Assembly (NCBI GenBank): GCA_963799105.1
Contig: CAWCVR010000013.1
Coordinates: 62,001 to 126,000 of the forward strand
Origin: CAWCVR01 sp963799105
Lineage (GTDB): Bacteria > Acidobacteriota > Terriglobia > Bryobacterales > Bryobacteraceae
Reading direction: 5' to 3'
DNA length: 64,000 nucleotides
In this document: positions 27,123 through 36,425 of the stretch, piece after piece
Layout: the number at the start of each line of letters is the position of its first letter
Numbering within the stretch: position 1 is the first letter of the stretch
Position numbers and translations under genes: made by a program
The notes under the pieces: model-generated
What the model saw: only the letters and a program-made list of their open reading frames with translations
The model's database searches: none
What the model was told of the DNA's origin: nothing

Positions 27123-29291
27123 CTACGGCACCAGCATCACGGGCGCCCGCCAGATGGCGTACTTCTGCGCCTCGGGCGAAAGCACGTTCACCTGGCAGGT
27201 GTAGCGGCCGGGCGCCATTTGCGCCAGCGGGAGGCTGAACTTCAACGCCAACGCCTTCGATTTCGCGTCCAGCCCCTCGGTCACTTCGAGCGGCGCCGTC
27301 TGGAACGCCTTGATCCTGCCGCGATAAAACGTCACCGTGGCCACCAGCGACTGGGTGGATTCCGCGGCCGGCTCGTAGGCTTGCAGGTACACGTACATCT
27401 CCGAGGTCTTGCTGAACACGTTGGTTACGCTGGGGATGAGTTCCTTGCCGCCTTCGATCAAGGGGTTAGCGGCCTCGATCTTCTTGTCCTTTTGCGCGCT
27501 GAACACCGCGGCGGCGATATCCATCCGCTGGCTGCTCAGGATCACCGAGCTGATGGGAAGCCGCGCATGTCTCCGCCGTCAGGTCGGGGATCACCAGTTT
27601 CTTGTCGAACGTGCCGATTCTCCCGGTGGTGTTCTCCCTCGCCACCAGCCGCAGCGTGTACGTGCCCGGCGCCAGCGTGAACCCGGTGGGATACACGATG
27701 GGGTGCTTGGCCAGTTGGTTGGCGACGTCTTCTTTCAGCTTGAATGGAATGTAATCGCGCACGTTCTGCACGGTCTTCCCGGCGGAGTCTTTCACCACGC
27801 CGATGAAATCGAAGGTGGTGCTCTCGACGCCGCCCTTCTTCGCCAGTTCCAGTTCGCTGCCGGGGATCTTGGCCACCACGGGAACGAAATAGCGGTCGCG
27901 CGCCAGGCGGAAGTAATAGGCGTCGAGCGCGATGTCGATGTCGGTGACCGGGTCGCCCAGCAACATGGCCTCGTCAAGCTGCCGTTCCTTGTCGCTGGCG
28001 TTGAACTGTTTGAATTCCTTGCCGGCCCAATAGCCCACGCGGTAATCCATCTTGGAGATGCGCGCGGCCAGCGTCCGCATCCTTCAGCGAGATCTTGACG
28101 CGGCGGAAGTGGCCGTCGAGTTTCTCGTTGGTGGTGTAGTAACCCAGGATGTAATAGCTGGAGATATCCTTCTGCGCCTGCACGATGCCCAGCGAGAGTT
28201 CGCTGTTGTCGATCAGCGTCTTGCCGCCCGTGTCGGTTGCCAGGGTGTAGAGGGTTTCCTGCTGTCCCTGGAAGCTGGACTGCGCCGAGCGCGCGGAACT
28301 GCCGCTGTACATGGCCGCACCGCCGGGCGAACCCTTGGTGGCATCGCCCAGGGGCGCACTCGCCACCAGGCCGCGGGCGTCGATCGGATAGAACGACACG
28401 TTGCTCCGGATGGCGGCGTTCACCGTGGCTTGTAACTGCGCCTGGTTATCCTGGCCGCTCCGCTGAATGCCGCTGGAGAAATAGACCAGCGCCTTCTTCT
28501 CGTTCAGCGACGCCAGCATCTTGACCGCGGTCTCCAGCGCCGAGAGCTGCCGGTCGGTGTTGAAAATGGCGAATTCGCTGTCGTCCGTGGTGAACGCATC
28601 GCCGGTATCCGAGGCCGCGTCGCTGGAATCCGCCGCGGCTGAATCCCTGGCCTTCGCCCACCACCAGGTGCTTGATGTCCTTGAGCAACAGGTCGCGGTC
28701 GTCGGTGAAATCCTCGACCACTTTGATGTCGCTCGAGAACGTCATGATGGCCACCAGGTCGCTGGGCGTGATCTGCGTCTTCACGAACTTGGTGGCGCCG
28801 TCGATGGCGCGCACCTGGTCCTGAATGGGCATCGACACCATGTCGAAAAACATCACCAGCAGGCGCTTGTCGCGGTACTTGATGTCGCCGGGCTTCTCCG
28901 GCGCGATGGCCGTGGCGGTCACCTTCGGGGCATCGTCCTTCTTCGCCTCGGTCTTGACCGTTTCGGTCTTGGTCTGCGGTTCGTCGGCGATAGTTACCGC
29001 CGGTTTCTCTTCCAGCTTCTGGAATTCGCAGATCTTGACGTCCTGCGGTTTGCCGTCCTCGATGACCGCGAAATCCTTGGCCGTGAGGTTGGTGATGGGC
29101 TGGCCGCTCTTGTCCTTGAGAATCACGTCCTCGATGACCAATTGCGTGTTGGCGGTGAACTTCACCGGGCCCTTCGGGGCGGCGGCCGGCGGCGGCGCTG
29201 GTTGGGGCCGCGGCGCGGGCTGCTGCCCGGCGAAAACCATGGCCCAGACCAGCAGGCCGGCTGTGATGGATCGTACGATGGCGGATCGCAT
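27123..29291 (-). pseudogene. VWFA-domain secreted protein, three frameshifts
   Basis: ATG 29291 opens a signal peptide and Pro-rich stretch. Next come a VWFA-associated N-terminal region (LVIEDVILKDKSGQPITNLTAKDF) and the von Willebrand A core (KRLLVMFFDMVSM, then LVAIMTFSSDIKVVEDFTDD). The homologous reading then jumps frame near 28645, near 28070-28085 and near 27552-27575. The pieces are EKKALVYFSSGIQRSGQDNQ, MDYRVGYWAGKEFKQF, and VILSSQRMDIAAAVFSAQKD to the TAG at the end. Each break is explained by one extra base. The intact protein would be about 720 residues. The VWFA-domain family is common in Acidobacteria, with unknown role. It starts six bases after the receptor gene upstream, so the two form an operon. 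Confidence 0.75.
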
Positions 29292-29297
29292 AGTGTC

Positions 29298-32200
29298 TTA
29301 GAACCTGAGCCGCAGAGTGGCGGTGATAGCGCGCATGGGACTCGGGCTCTGTAGAAGCCCGAACTGGGACGCTCCAAACGTGGTGTTGTACTGCGTGAAA
29401 TTCACGTGGTTGAGGAAGTTGCTGGCGTCGAACCGGAGATCGGCGCTGTGCCGCTCGCCGATGCGGAAGGTGCGCCCGGCCGAACCGCTCATCGAGAACG
29501 TGGTCGGCCCCTGAATGATGTACCTTCCCGCATTCCCATACTGGCCGGTTGGCGGATCGGCGAAAGCCGCCGGGTTCAGAGTGCCGTTAACGAACAGCGG
29601 CTGCCCGGTGTACTCGGGCCGGATGGGACCGGTGATCGCCGTCCCGCCCAGTACCTGGGCCGGAACGCTGGGAGTTTCAAACGGACCGGTAGAGACCGAC
29701 AGGCTGGTGCTGAGATTCCATCCCTTGACCACCGCGCCCCTCCATCCGTTCAGCAACGCTCCGCCGTGCAATCCCTGGCCGGTGTTGTACATCATGCTCA
29801 TGTTCATGGTCTCGCGGCGGACGCCCGCGGAGTTACTGCGCTCGGCATCCAGGTCCAGCCAATTCTGCGCCGTGACCGCGGCGGCGCCGGGATTGGCGTC
29901 GTCAATGGCGTGCGCCAGGGTGTAACTCAGGTTGGCCATGAAGCCGGCGCGGAACCGCCGCATCAACTGGCCCGAAACCGATTCCAGCGTGGCGTTGCCG
30001 CCGGACGTCAGATAGTAGAAATTGCTGGGACAGGCGTTGCTCACGCCCGGAACGAAGCAGCCGTAACTCGCTCCCGAGGGCGCCGAATTGGGGATGAACT
30101 GCTGCTGCTGGTGGGTGCCTTTGTCGGCGCTATATGTCACCGTGGCCACCACGCCGGCCTTCAGATCCTGCTGTACCGCGAGCTGCCAGTATTGCAACGA
30201 CCCGATCTTGAAATTGGGATCGATGGCATAGTTGCTCAACGAATTGGAGGTTGACCGGGGGAAACCGTTGGCCAGGGTGAGCGGCACGGTTGCGGCCGAA
30301 TCCTTCAGCGTCTGCGAAAGCGGGTACTGCTGCGACATCGAATTGGCGAATCCCGAGTAAACCGAAGTGTTGTAGTAGATGCCGTATCCGCCGCTCACCT
30401 TCGTGGAATGCTTGGTCCAGGGGCGCCAGGCGAGACCGACGCGAGGCTGCAACTCGCGCGGGTAGGAGTTAATCAGCGCGTCGCCCAGCCCGGCCTGGCT
30501 GGCGGGCGTGCAGGGGCCGAGCAGCCCGGTGGTGGCGCCGCAGACCGGCGTCGCGGTGGTGAACGCCGGCCCCATCGTCATGTTCACCAGGCGGCCATAC
30601 TTTTCGGTAGTCGGCGTCTGGTAGTCCCAGCGAAGTCCAATGTTCAAGCTGAGCTGGGTGGTGATACGGAAATCGTCGGTGGCGTAACCGTCGAAGGACG
30701 AACTGCGGAAGTACTTGTCGGCGTTTCCGTAGGCGATGCTGCTGGTGTCGGGCAGCCCCAGCAGAAAATCGGCGAAGTCGCTTCCACCGTTGGGAACCGG
30801 GCCGGCTGTCTGCGCTCCGGTGAAGGTGAAGGCGCCGCGGGCGTTGCTCTCGGAGATGGGGTTGCTCTGCTGGCGGTTGAAATCCGCGCCGAAGGTCAGG
30901 TTGTGCTTGCCCTTCATCCACATCAGGCTCTCGCCCGCGCGGCCGTTCTGGGACCGGCCGATAGAGGTGCTGCCGTCGCTCAGGCCGGCGAAGCTGCTGC
31001 CGCCGGAGAAACTGAGGCTGGGCGGTCCCCAGAAATTGGGAGCCTGGTAGTTGCCGGCGATGCCGAGCTGGCCGGATAAGTTCTCCCGGTTGGCCCAGTA
31101 CGGCGTACCGGTGGAAATGTTGCGGCTGAAGTTATAGCTGAGGCGGTTGATGAGCCGCTGCGTGAAGTGGTACGTCCAGGTGACTCCCGCGCTCTCCGCG
31201 TTCTGGTGGCTGCTGGAGAACCAGTTGGCGCCGCCCGGGCCGGTAAGCCACACGCTCGGGGTAGCGCCGTCGCCGCGCTGCCAGGAGAAACTGCCGTTGA
31301 GCTGGTTCTTAGCGTTCAGTGTGCCCCCGATGCGCGTATTGACGTTGTCCTGGTTGGTGACGGAGGTCAGGGAGTTCTGGTAATTGTAGCGGCCTGCGCC
31401 GGTGAAATTGGGCGTGGGGTAAAACTGCAACAGGCCAAGCGCCTGCGAGCTGAGGCGACCAGCCGGGATCACGTTGTTGGGGAAGGGATTGCCGGTGGAC
31501 GGGTCGTAGATGGTAGCCGGAAGCGCCGACAGATTCCCACCCAGTTCCGCCGCCGTGGGCAGAGTATAAGGGTTGGTGCTGGCGTTGCGATTGCGGCGCA
31601 TCGCATAACTCAGGTTGAAGTTGATATTGTTCGTCTTGATGAGGTGCGGGATCTTCAGCGGGCCGCCCACGGTCGCGGTCAGGCTGCTCTTGGCACTGGC
31701 CGGCTTGGGGGTTGCCTGGCCGGTTTGCGACAGGTTCTGCGCATCCAGCGCCGAATTGTCGAGAGTGAACGCCAGGCTGGCGTTGTAACGGGCCTGAGCG
31801 TTCCGGCGGCCGTTGCCGAAGGAATTCTGGCCGCCGCGTCCGCCGCCCCGGCCACCTTGACCGTTGCGCCCGCCGCCACCGCCGCCACCGCCGCGTCCGC
31901 CGCCGAAGCCGCCACCGCCGCCCCGTCCGCCGCCAAACCCGCCGGGGCCACCCGCGCCTCCGGGACCGCCCATCATGCCGCCGGGACCACCCGCGCCGCC
32001 GGCCCCGCCGCGTCCGCCGCCCATCATACCTGGCTGGCCTGGCTGGTCGCCGCCCATACCGCCCGCGCCGCCCGGCCCAAACCCGCCGCCCATCATGCCG
32101 CCGCGCCCGCCGAACCAGTCGTTCTGCTGCGCCATGGCGACGTCGCTGCTCATGCTGCCGTTCATCACCAAAGCGTCATTGGCACTGGCGCCGAGGTCCG

Positions 32201-32879
32201 CGCCGTTCGTGTCGGCCGCGCCGTTCTCCGCGCCCGCGCCGAGATCGCCGGTGGCGTTGACGTTCATCCGCTGATACCCGTTGACTGCCTGCGTCAACGA
32301 GGGCCGCGCGCCGTTCTGCTGTCCGCGCGCGCCGCGGCCGTTGGCTGGCGTGGCGCCCGATGGCGCCGTTCCCGTCGAGGCCGAAGCGGGGGTAGCAGCC
32401 GGTGTCGCGGCAGGGGCAGCCGCCGGAACCGGGGCCTTGGTTTCCACCGCCGCCGCCGTGGCAGGCACGGTGGTGGGCGCGACCGTGGCGGGCGGTGTTG
32501 CCGGAGCCGCCGGGGCCGGAGGAGCCGTGGCCGCCGCCACTGCCGCCTTGATCTCCGCCGCCGAGAGCAGCTTCATCTCGAACTGGGCCGCGGGGGCATC
32601 CGGTACGACACCGATTTCCTTGGCGATCGGGCCGAAGCCCAGCATCTCGAAACGGACCGTCCAGACGCCATCGTCCAGGTTGGGGAACAGGTACGCCCCG
32701 TTGTCGTCGGTGGTGGTGGTGACCTTCTTATCGCCCGAGGTAGCGGTCACGGTGACGCCAGGGAGCGGCACGCCCCCGGATTGAACCGTTCCGCGATGTT
32801 CCGCGGCCATCAGCCCGGTAACGGCCATCCAGACGGCGAATGCGCGCCCTAAGATGTTGAAAATTCGATTGGCAGCCAT
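29298..32879 (-). CDS. TonB-receptor-like outer-membrane protein with Ala/Pro- and Gly-rich insertion
   Basis: This is a 1193-residue protein. A signal peptide (VWMAVTGLMAAEH) is followed by a CarboxypepD_reg domain (GVPLPGVTVTATSGDKK, GAYLFPNLDDGVW) to about residue 105. An Ala/Pro/Thr-rich linker at 112-178 follows, and a striking Gly-rich GGRGG/GGMMGG region lies at 257-352. Then come a plug-like segment and a long barrel ending ATLRLRF. Because of the linker, the N-terminal domain sits unusually far from the barrel. ATG 32879 has AAGGTG nine bases upstream and is preferred over GTG 32888. The VWFA gene follows by six bases. The substrate is unknown. Confidence 0.85.
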   Translation of the reverse strand: MAANRIFNILGRAFAVWMAVTGLMAAEHRGTVQSGGVPLPGVTVTATSGDKKVTTTTDDNGAYLFPNLDDGVWTVRFEMLGFGPIAKEIGVVPDAPAAQFEMKLLSAAEIKAAVAAATAPPAPAAPATPPATVAPTTVPATAAAVETKAPVPAAAPAATPAATPASASTGTAPSGATPANGRGARGQQNGARPSLTQAVNGYQRMNVNATGDLGAGAENGAADTNGADLGASANDALVMNGSMSSDVAMAQQNDWFGGRGGMMGGGFGPGGAGGMGGDQPGQPGMMGGGRGGAGGAGGPGGMMGGPGGAGGPGGFGGGRGGGGGFGGGRGGGGGGGGRNGQGGRGGGRGGQNSFGNGRRNAQARYNASLAFTLDNSALDAQNLSQTGQATPKPASAKSSLTATVGGPLKIPHLIKTNNINFNLSYAMRRNRNASTNPYTLPTAAELGGNLSALPATIYDPSTGNPFPNNVIPAGRLSSQALGLLQFYPTPNFTGAGRYNYQNSLTSVTNQDNVNTRIGGTLNAKNQLNGSFSWQRGDGATPSVWLTGPGGANWFSSSHQNAESAGVTWTYHFTQRLINRLSYNFSRNISTGTPYWANRENLSGQLGIAGNYQAPNFWGPPSLSFSGGSSFAGLSDGSTSIGRSQNGRAGESLMWMKGKHNLTFGADFNRQQSNPISESNARGAFTFTGAQTAGPVPNGGSDFADFLLGLPDTSSIAYGNADKYFRSSSFDGYATDDFRITTQLSLNIGLRWDYQTPTTEKYGRLVNMTMGPAFTTATPVCGATTGLLGPCTPASQAGLGDALINSYPRELQPRVGLAWRPWTKHSTKVSGGYGIYYNTSVYSGFANSMSQQYPLSQTLKDSAATVPLTLANGFPRSTSNSLSNYAIDPNFKIGSLQYWQLAVQQDLKAGVVATVTYSADKGTHQQQQFIPNSAPSGASYGCFVPGVSNACPSNFYYLTSGGNATLESVSGQLMRRFRAGFMANLSYTLAHAIDDANPGAAAVTAQNWLDLDAERSNSAGVRRETMNMSMMYNTGQGLHGGALLNGWRGAVVKGWNLSTSLSVSTGPFETPSVPAQVLGGTAITGPIRPEYTGQPLFVNGTLNPAAFADPPTGQYGNAGRYIIQGPTTFSMSGSAGRTFRIGERHSADLRFDASNFLNHVNFTQYNTTFGASQFGLLQSPSPMRAITATLRLRF

Positions 32880-32952
32880 GAAGGTCACACCTTCAAGGCG
32901 CTTCCGCCCTTCAGAATGTTACCGATGCGGGGATTTCCAACGGGCGGGAAGC

Positions 32953-33570
32953 CTACTCCGTCTCCCGGATGTGCTGGAGCCGCGCCGCCAACTCCGGGGC
33001 AAGCCGAGGCTCAATCTCGCTGGTTAGAAGTCCGGCGGCATCCAGGCTGCGAATGTGGACCCGATCCTTGTCTCGAAACGAGGTGAGCTTCATCCGAACC
33101 AGGTCCGCAACGGGTATCACCATGACTTCTTTCCCGTGGATTTGTTTTCGCTCGGGCCGAATCGCCGGAGTGGGGACAAGGTAGGCAGGACGGACCTTCT
33201 CCCCGCTGAAAATCAGGTGGATCGCATTCCGGGCGGATTCCGCACCCCCGTAGATCAGCATGTTGACCCCGGCGGCATGGCGAAAACGGAATCCGTGTTC
33301 CGCCGCGGCCACCTTGATCCGCTCCAAGTCCGAGCGGCACACCATGAGATCGACGTCCCGGGTCAGGGACGTGAGTTCGGGGTTGGCCTCTTCCACGTGG
33401 ATCAACACGGCAAGGCCGCCGACAACCTCGTGCGCAATGTGCTCGGCGGCCAGCGCGTCGGTGATCTTGTGCAGAATCCCAACCAGGCCGAACAGGCGTT
33501 CCTCAAACAAGGTGTTTACCGCTTCCCCTCTATTCGCCGCATCCGTAAGAAACTGATCGAAGGTAAGCAT
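32953..33570 (-). CDS. Nucleotidyltransferase-fold protein (AbiEii/MNT-like)
   Basis: The 205-residue product has the pol-beta nucleotidyltransferase core: a helix, then VVGGLAVLIH followed by TRDVDLMV, i.e. GG...D-x-D. A later strand reads NMLIYGGAESARNAIHLIF. The order fits the AbiEii/DUF1814 and related minimal nucleotidyltransferase proteins, some of which act as toxins that modify tRNA. No AbiEi-type antitoxin or HEPN partner is adjacent, so a toxin role is only a possibility. ATG 33570 is chosen because sequence further upstream in frame is Arg/Gly-rich and reads like shadow. Confidence 0.72.
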   Translation of the reverse strand: MLTFDQFLTDAANRGEAVNTLFEERLFGLVGILHKITDALAAEHIAHEVVGGLAVLIHVEEANPELTSLTRDVDLMVCRSDLERIKVAAAEHGFRFRHAAGVNMLIYGGAESARNAIHLIFSGEKVRPAYLVPTPAIRPERKQIHGKEVMVIPVADLVRMKLTSFRDKDRVHIRSLDAAGLLTSEIEPRLAPELAARLQHIRETE

Positions 33571-33741
33571 GGTCACAAACCGGTAACCGTCCACGCCGCC
33601 AGGAGCCCCCGACTCAGGCCGGGCGGGAAACCCGCGTGGCGAACCACGGCGGCCGGAAGCGTCCCCGGTCCTTCCACCGTTCCATTCTAGCGGCTTCGGA
33701 GGCGTTCCAGCGCTTCGCATTCGGTTCTCCTGCGACCCCGG

Positions 33742-33990
33742 TTGCAGTGCCCCGCTCGCCGCCAGCAGTTTCTCGACGATCTGCTGGCCGGGATGCCGGT
33801 CCATCCCGTTACCGTGCCAATCGCCCTGCGCGCCGGGCAAATCGACGGGCAGACGCAGGCGGCCGGGACGCGCATTGCACTGGCGGATCTCCTGATCGGT
33901 GTCACCGCCCTGGAACTCGGCCACTCTGTGGCCACGGCCAACGTGCGCTACTTCCACATGATTCCCGGTCTGGTAGTGCGGCGAATCTGA
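33742..33990 (+). pseudogene. PIN-domain (VapC-like) toxin fragment, N-terminus missing
   Basis: The frame encodes the C-terminal two-thirds of a PIN ribonuclease domain: RRQQFLDDLLAGMPVHPVTV, then GTRIALADLLIGVTALELGH and ATANVRYFHMIPGL. The D in IALADLLIG is the usual late acidic residue. The first PIN acidic residue and strand (about 50 residues) are absent, and a TAG at 33688-33690 closes the frame upstream. No VapB antitoxin is present. The start (TTG 33742) is only nominal. I read it as a broken toxin-antitoxin remnant next to the nucleotidyltransferase gene. Confidence 0.65.
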
Positions 33991-34020
33991 CGGGCCGTCT
34001 CATCCGGAGTTTGGCCGCAC

Positions 34021-36135
34021 TCAGTCCCCGAAGCTCCCCACTTCCTCGCGTTCCTCCACCGCGGGCAAGGGTGCCGGCTTGGGCGCCGGCATCGCGCCGA
34101 GCCCGATCTGCACCAGCTCCGGCCCCGGCTGCTCCTTGAGAATATGCTCGCGGTACAGCTTCGCCATGCGCGCGTCTTCCTGCTGAATGCGCAGCTTCGA
34201 GTCGCGGGCGCGCGTCTTTTCCTCGCGTGCGTTCTTGGCGATGCCCAGGCGGTCCAGGTCGTGCTGCTCCTCGATGGTGACAATCCCCTCGCGCAGCACC
34301 ATGGCGTGCTCCCGGCTGGCCAGCGGCACGCTCTTGCCCCCGGCGAAGATTTCGTGCTTGCCGTGCTCCTCGTACCACTTGGTCAGCGTGGCCGTCATGT
34401 GCATCTTCTCGATGATGTTGCGCCAGCCCACGCCCGTGTTATAGGCGCAGAAGGAAATCTCGCCTTCCTGCGTGGCGTAGGGGATGATGCACTGCTCGGT
34501 GCGCCGGAAATCGTAGTTGAACAGGTCCTGAAACCACATGCCGGCGATGAACAGGAAGTTCCAACGGTCGCGGCGGCGCGCGTCGATGTCTTCCCGCGTG
34601 CGGTCCTTGCCCACCTTGCCGTAGTTCTTGCCAGTGGCGCCGAAGGTCTTGTCGAACTTCTTCATCATGTCCGACAATTTGAACTGGCTGGGCGAGCGGA
34701 ACGGGTCGTAATTGCGCGCCACGGCCAGCGCCATGCCGATAATCGAGAGCCACTTGCCGCGCGCGGCGTCGTTCACCCGCGCCACGTCGCGCGCCAGGCG
34801 GTCGGCGTTGAGGAACGACGTCACCGGCGCGCGCTCCTTGGTTTCCTTGTCCACCATCACGGCCATGCCCACGCCGCAATTGGGGTGGCAGCCGCAGCTC
34901 AACTGGCCCCAGTCGTGGGCCGGCCCGTGTACCAGGTCGCTCCAATCGGAAAACGTTGACATGAAGGAAATCGGAAACCAGTCGCGGGCCGGTTCGCCCA
35001 GGCCGGTCTGGTTCTTCACGTCGTGCGCCAGGTGCGACAGCGTATACCGCTGGGCGGCGCGGCGCTCGTCGGTGACGGCTTCGTCGCGGCCGGTGAAGGA
35101 AACCGGCTGGAAGCTGAGGAACGGGATGCGCTTGGGATTGTCGAGGGCGAACTGCACGATGCGGCCCACCTGCTCGTTGTTAATTCCGTTGACGATGGTG
35201 ATGACCGGGATGATATCGACGCCGGCCATGTACAGGTTCTCGATGGCGCGCAGTTTCACGTCGAACAGGTTGCCCACCTTGCGGTGCGCGTTGGCGGCGT
35301 TGCCGATGCCATCGAATTGCAGGTAGGCGTATCTCAGGCCGGCTTCGGCCGCCTGGCGGCAGAATTCCGGGCTCTTGGCGAACTCGATGCCGTTGGTGGC
35401 CGCCTGCACCGAGGTGTAGCCCACCTCGCGCGCGTAGCGAACGGCGTTCAGGAAGTGCGGCGAAATGGTGGGCTCGCCGCCCGAGAACTGCACCGACATC
35501 TGCCGCTTGGGCTTGATGGTGATGGCGTTATCGAGCAGCGTCCGGATGTCTTCCCAGGCCAGTTCGTGAACGAAGCCCACCTGGTTGGCGTCCATGAAAC
35601 ACGGGTCGCACATCATGTTGCAGCGGTTGGTCAGGTCTACGGTCAGCACCGATCCGCGCCCATGCTTGATGGTGCTGGAGCCGTGCCGGTGCAGCGTCTC
35701 ATCGTTGTGCGCGCGGATGTCGCGCCCCGGGAAGACGTCTTCCAGGTGCTTGAAGAACGCCGTGTCGATGGCCATGACGTCTTCAAAGCGGCCATGAATG
35801 GGGCACTCCTTCACCATCAGAATCTTGCCGTCGCGCTCCAGCACGGTGGCCGGAATCTCGCCGGGCTTGTCGGTATACAGCACTTCGAGCGGCGTCTTGC
35901 CGTCCAGAATCTGCTGGCGGATTTCGGGCACGCAGCGCGGGCACAACGAATCCGTCTGGCGCGGCCAGCCCAGCGGCGGCTTGGTCTTCTCCCACGACTT
36001 CAACAGCGGCTTGTCGGACCATTTGGGCACGAACCCGGGGTTCTGACCGATCTGGTTCAGTTTGTCGAAAACGGTCCACGCCGCCCCGGCGGCATAGGTG
36101 AGAGCCTTTTCGGCGTATTTGATGGGCCTGTGCAT
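34021..36135 (-). CDS. Radical SAM enzyme of the MJ0619/Tes type (putative membrane-spanning lipid synthase)
   Basis: The 704-residue protein has the features of the COG1964 radical SAM group, which includes archaeal tetraether synthase (Tes, MJ0619) and bacterial relatives proposed to join lipid tails into membrane-spanning lipids. An N-terminal Cys region carries C65-x2-C68 and CPIHG at C111. The SAM cluster is RCNMMCDPC (C172, C176, C179), followed by SGGEPT (218-223). A further Cys set, CGCHPNC (C414, C416, C420), could hold an extra cluster. The C-terminal third is helical with no clear TM segment. ATG 36135 has AGGAGGG eight bases upstream. It is a single gene. Acidobacteria of this type make iso-diabolic acid and branched tetraethers, which fits. 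The exact reaction is an inference. Confidence 0.82.
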   Translation of the reverse strand: MHRPIKYAEKALTYAAGAAWTVFDKLNQIGQNPGFVPKWSDKPLLKSWEKTKPPLGWPRQTDSLCPRCVPEIRQQILDGKTPLEVLYTDKPGEIPATVLERDGKILMVKECPIHGRFEDVMAIDTAFFKHLEDVFPGRDIRAHNDETLHRHGSSTIKHGRGSVLTVDLTNRCNMMCDPCFMDANQVGFVHELAWEDIRTLLDNAITIKPKRQMSVQFSGGEPTISPHFLNAVRYAREVGYTSVQAATNGIEFAKSPEFCRQAAEAGLRYAYLQFDGIGNAANAHRKVGNLFDVKLRAIENLYMAGVDIIPVITIVNGINNEQVGRIVQFALDNPKRIPFLSFQPVSFTGRDEAVTDERRAAQRYTLSHLAHDVKNQTGLGEPARDWFPISFMSTFSDWSDLVHGPAHDWGQLSCGCHPNCGVGMAVMVDKETKERAPVTSFLNADRLARDVARVNDAARGKWLSIIGMALAVARNYDPFRSPSQFKLSDMMKKFDKTFGATGKNYGKVGKDRTREDIDARRRDRWNFLFIAGMWFQDLFNYDFRRTEQCIIPYATQEGEISFCAYNTGVGWRNIIEKMHMTATLTKWYEEHGKHEIFAGGKSVPLASREHAMVLREGIVTIEEQHDLDRLGIAKNAREEKTRARDSKLRIQQEDARMAKLYREHILKEQPGPELVQIGLGAMPAPKPAPLPAVEEREEVGSFGD

Positions 36136-36176
36136 CCCGCAATTCCCTCCTCTTAGTGCCCGTTCCGAAGCTACCT

Positions 36177-36260
36177 GTTGGCAGGCGGAAGCGCCTGCCC
36201 CACCCTGTCTGCAAGTCCTCCGACAGCAAGGTGGGACAGGCGCTTCCGCCTGTCAACCCG
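36177..36260. repeat. Dispersed hairpin repeat, family 1 (copy 3 of 3)
   Basis: The element starts with GGCAGGCGGAAGCGCCTGCC, continues with a linker containing GCAAGTCCTCCGA, and ends with GACAGGCGCTTCCGCCTGTC and AACCCG. Compared with the copy at 5073-5158, base changes in one hairpin arm are matched in the other, so pairing is kept. It lies between the divergent radical SAM and argD genes. Confidence 0.8.
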
Positions 36261-36425
36261 GCGGCCTGCCATTGAACCGGTTGTTCCCTCGCCTGCTCCG
36301 AGTGTTCTTAGACACAGTATAAGAAAGGCCGCGGCCCAGTTCCACGGATTGCCATCGGACCGTTGAATTGATTGGTTGAACGGCGCGGGATGGGGTTGAA
36401 CGGGGGGATCGGTTAAAATAGGAAA

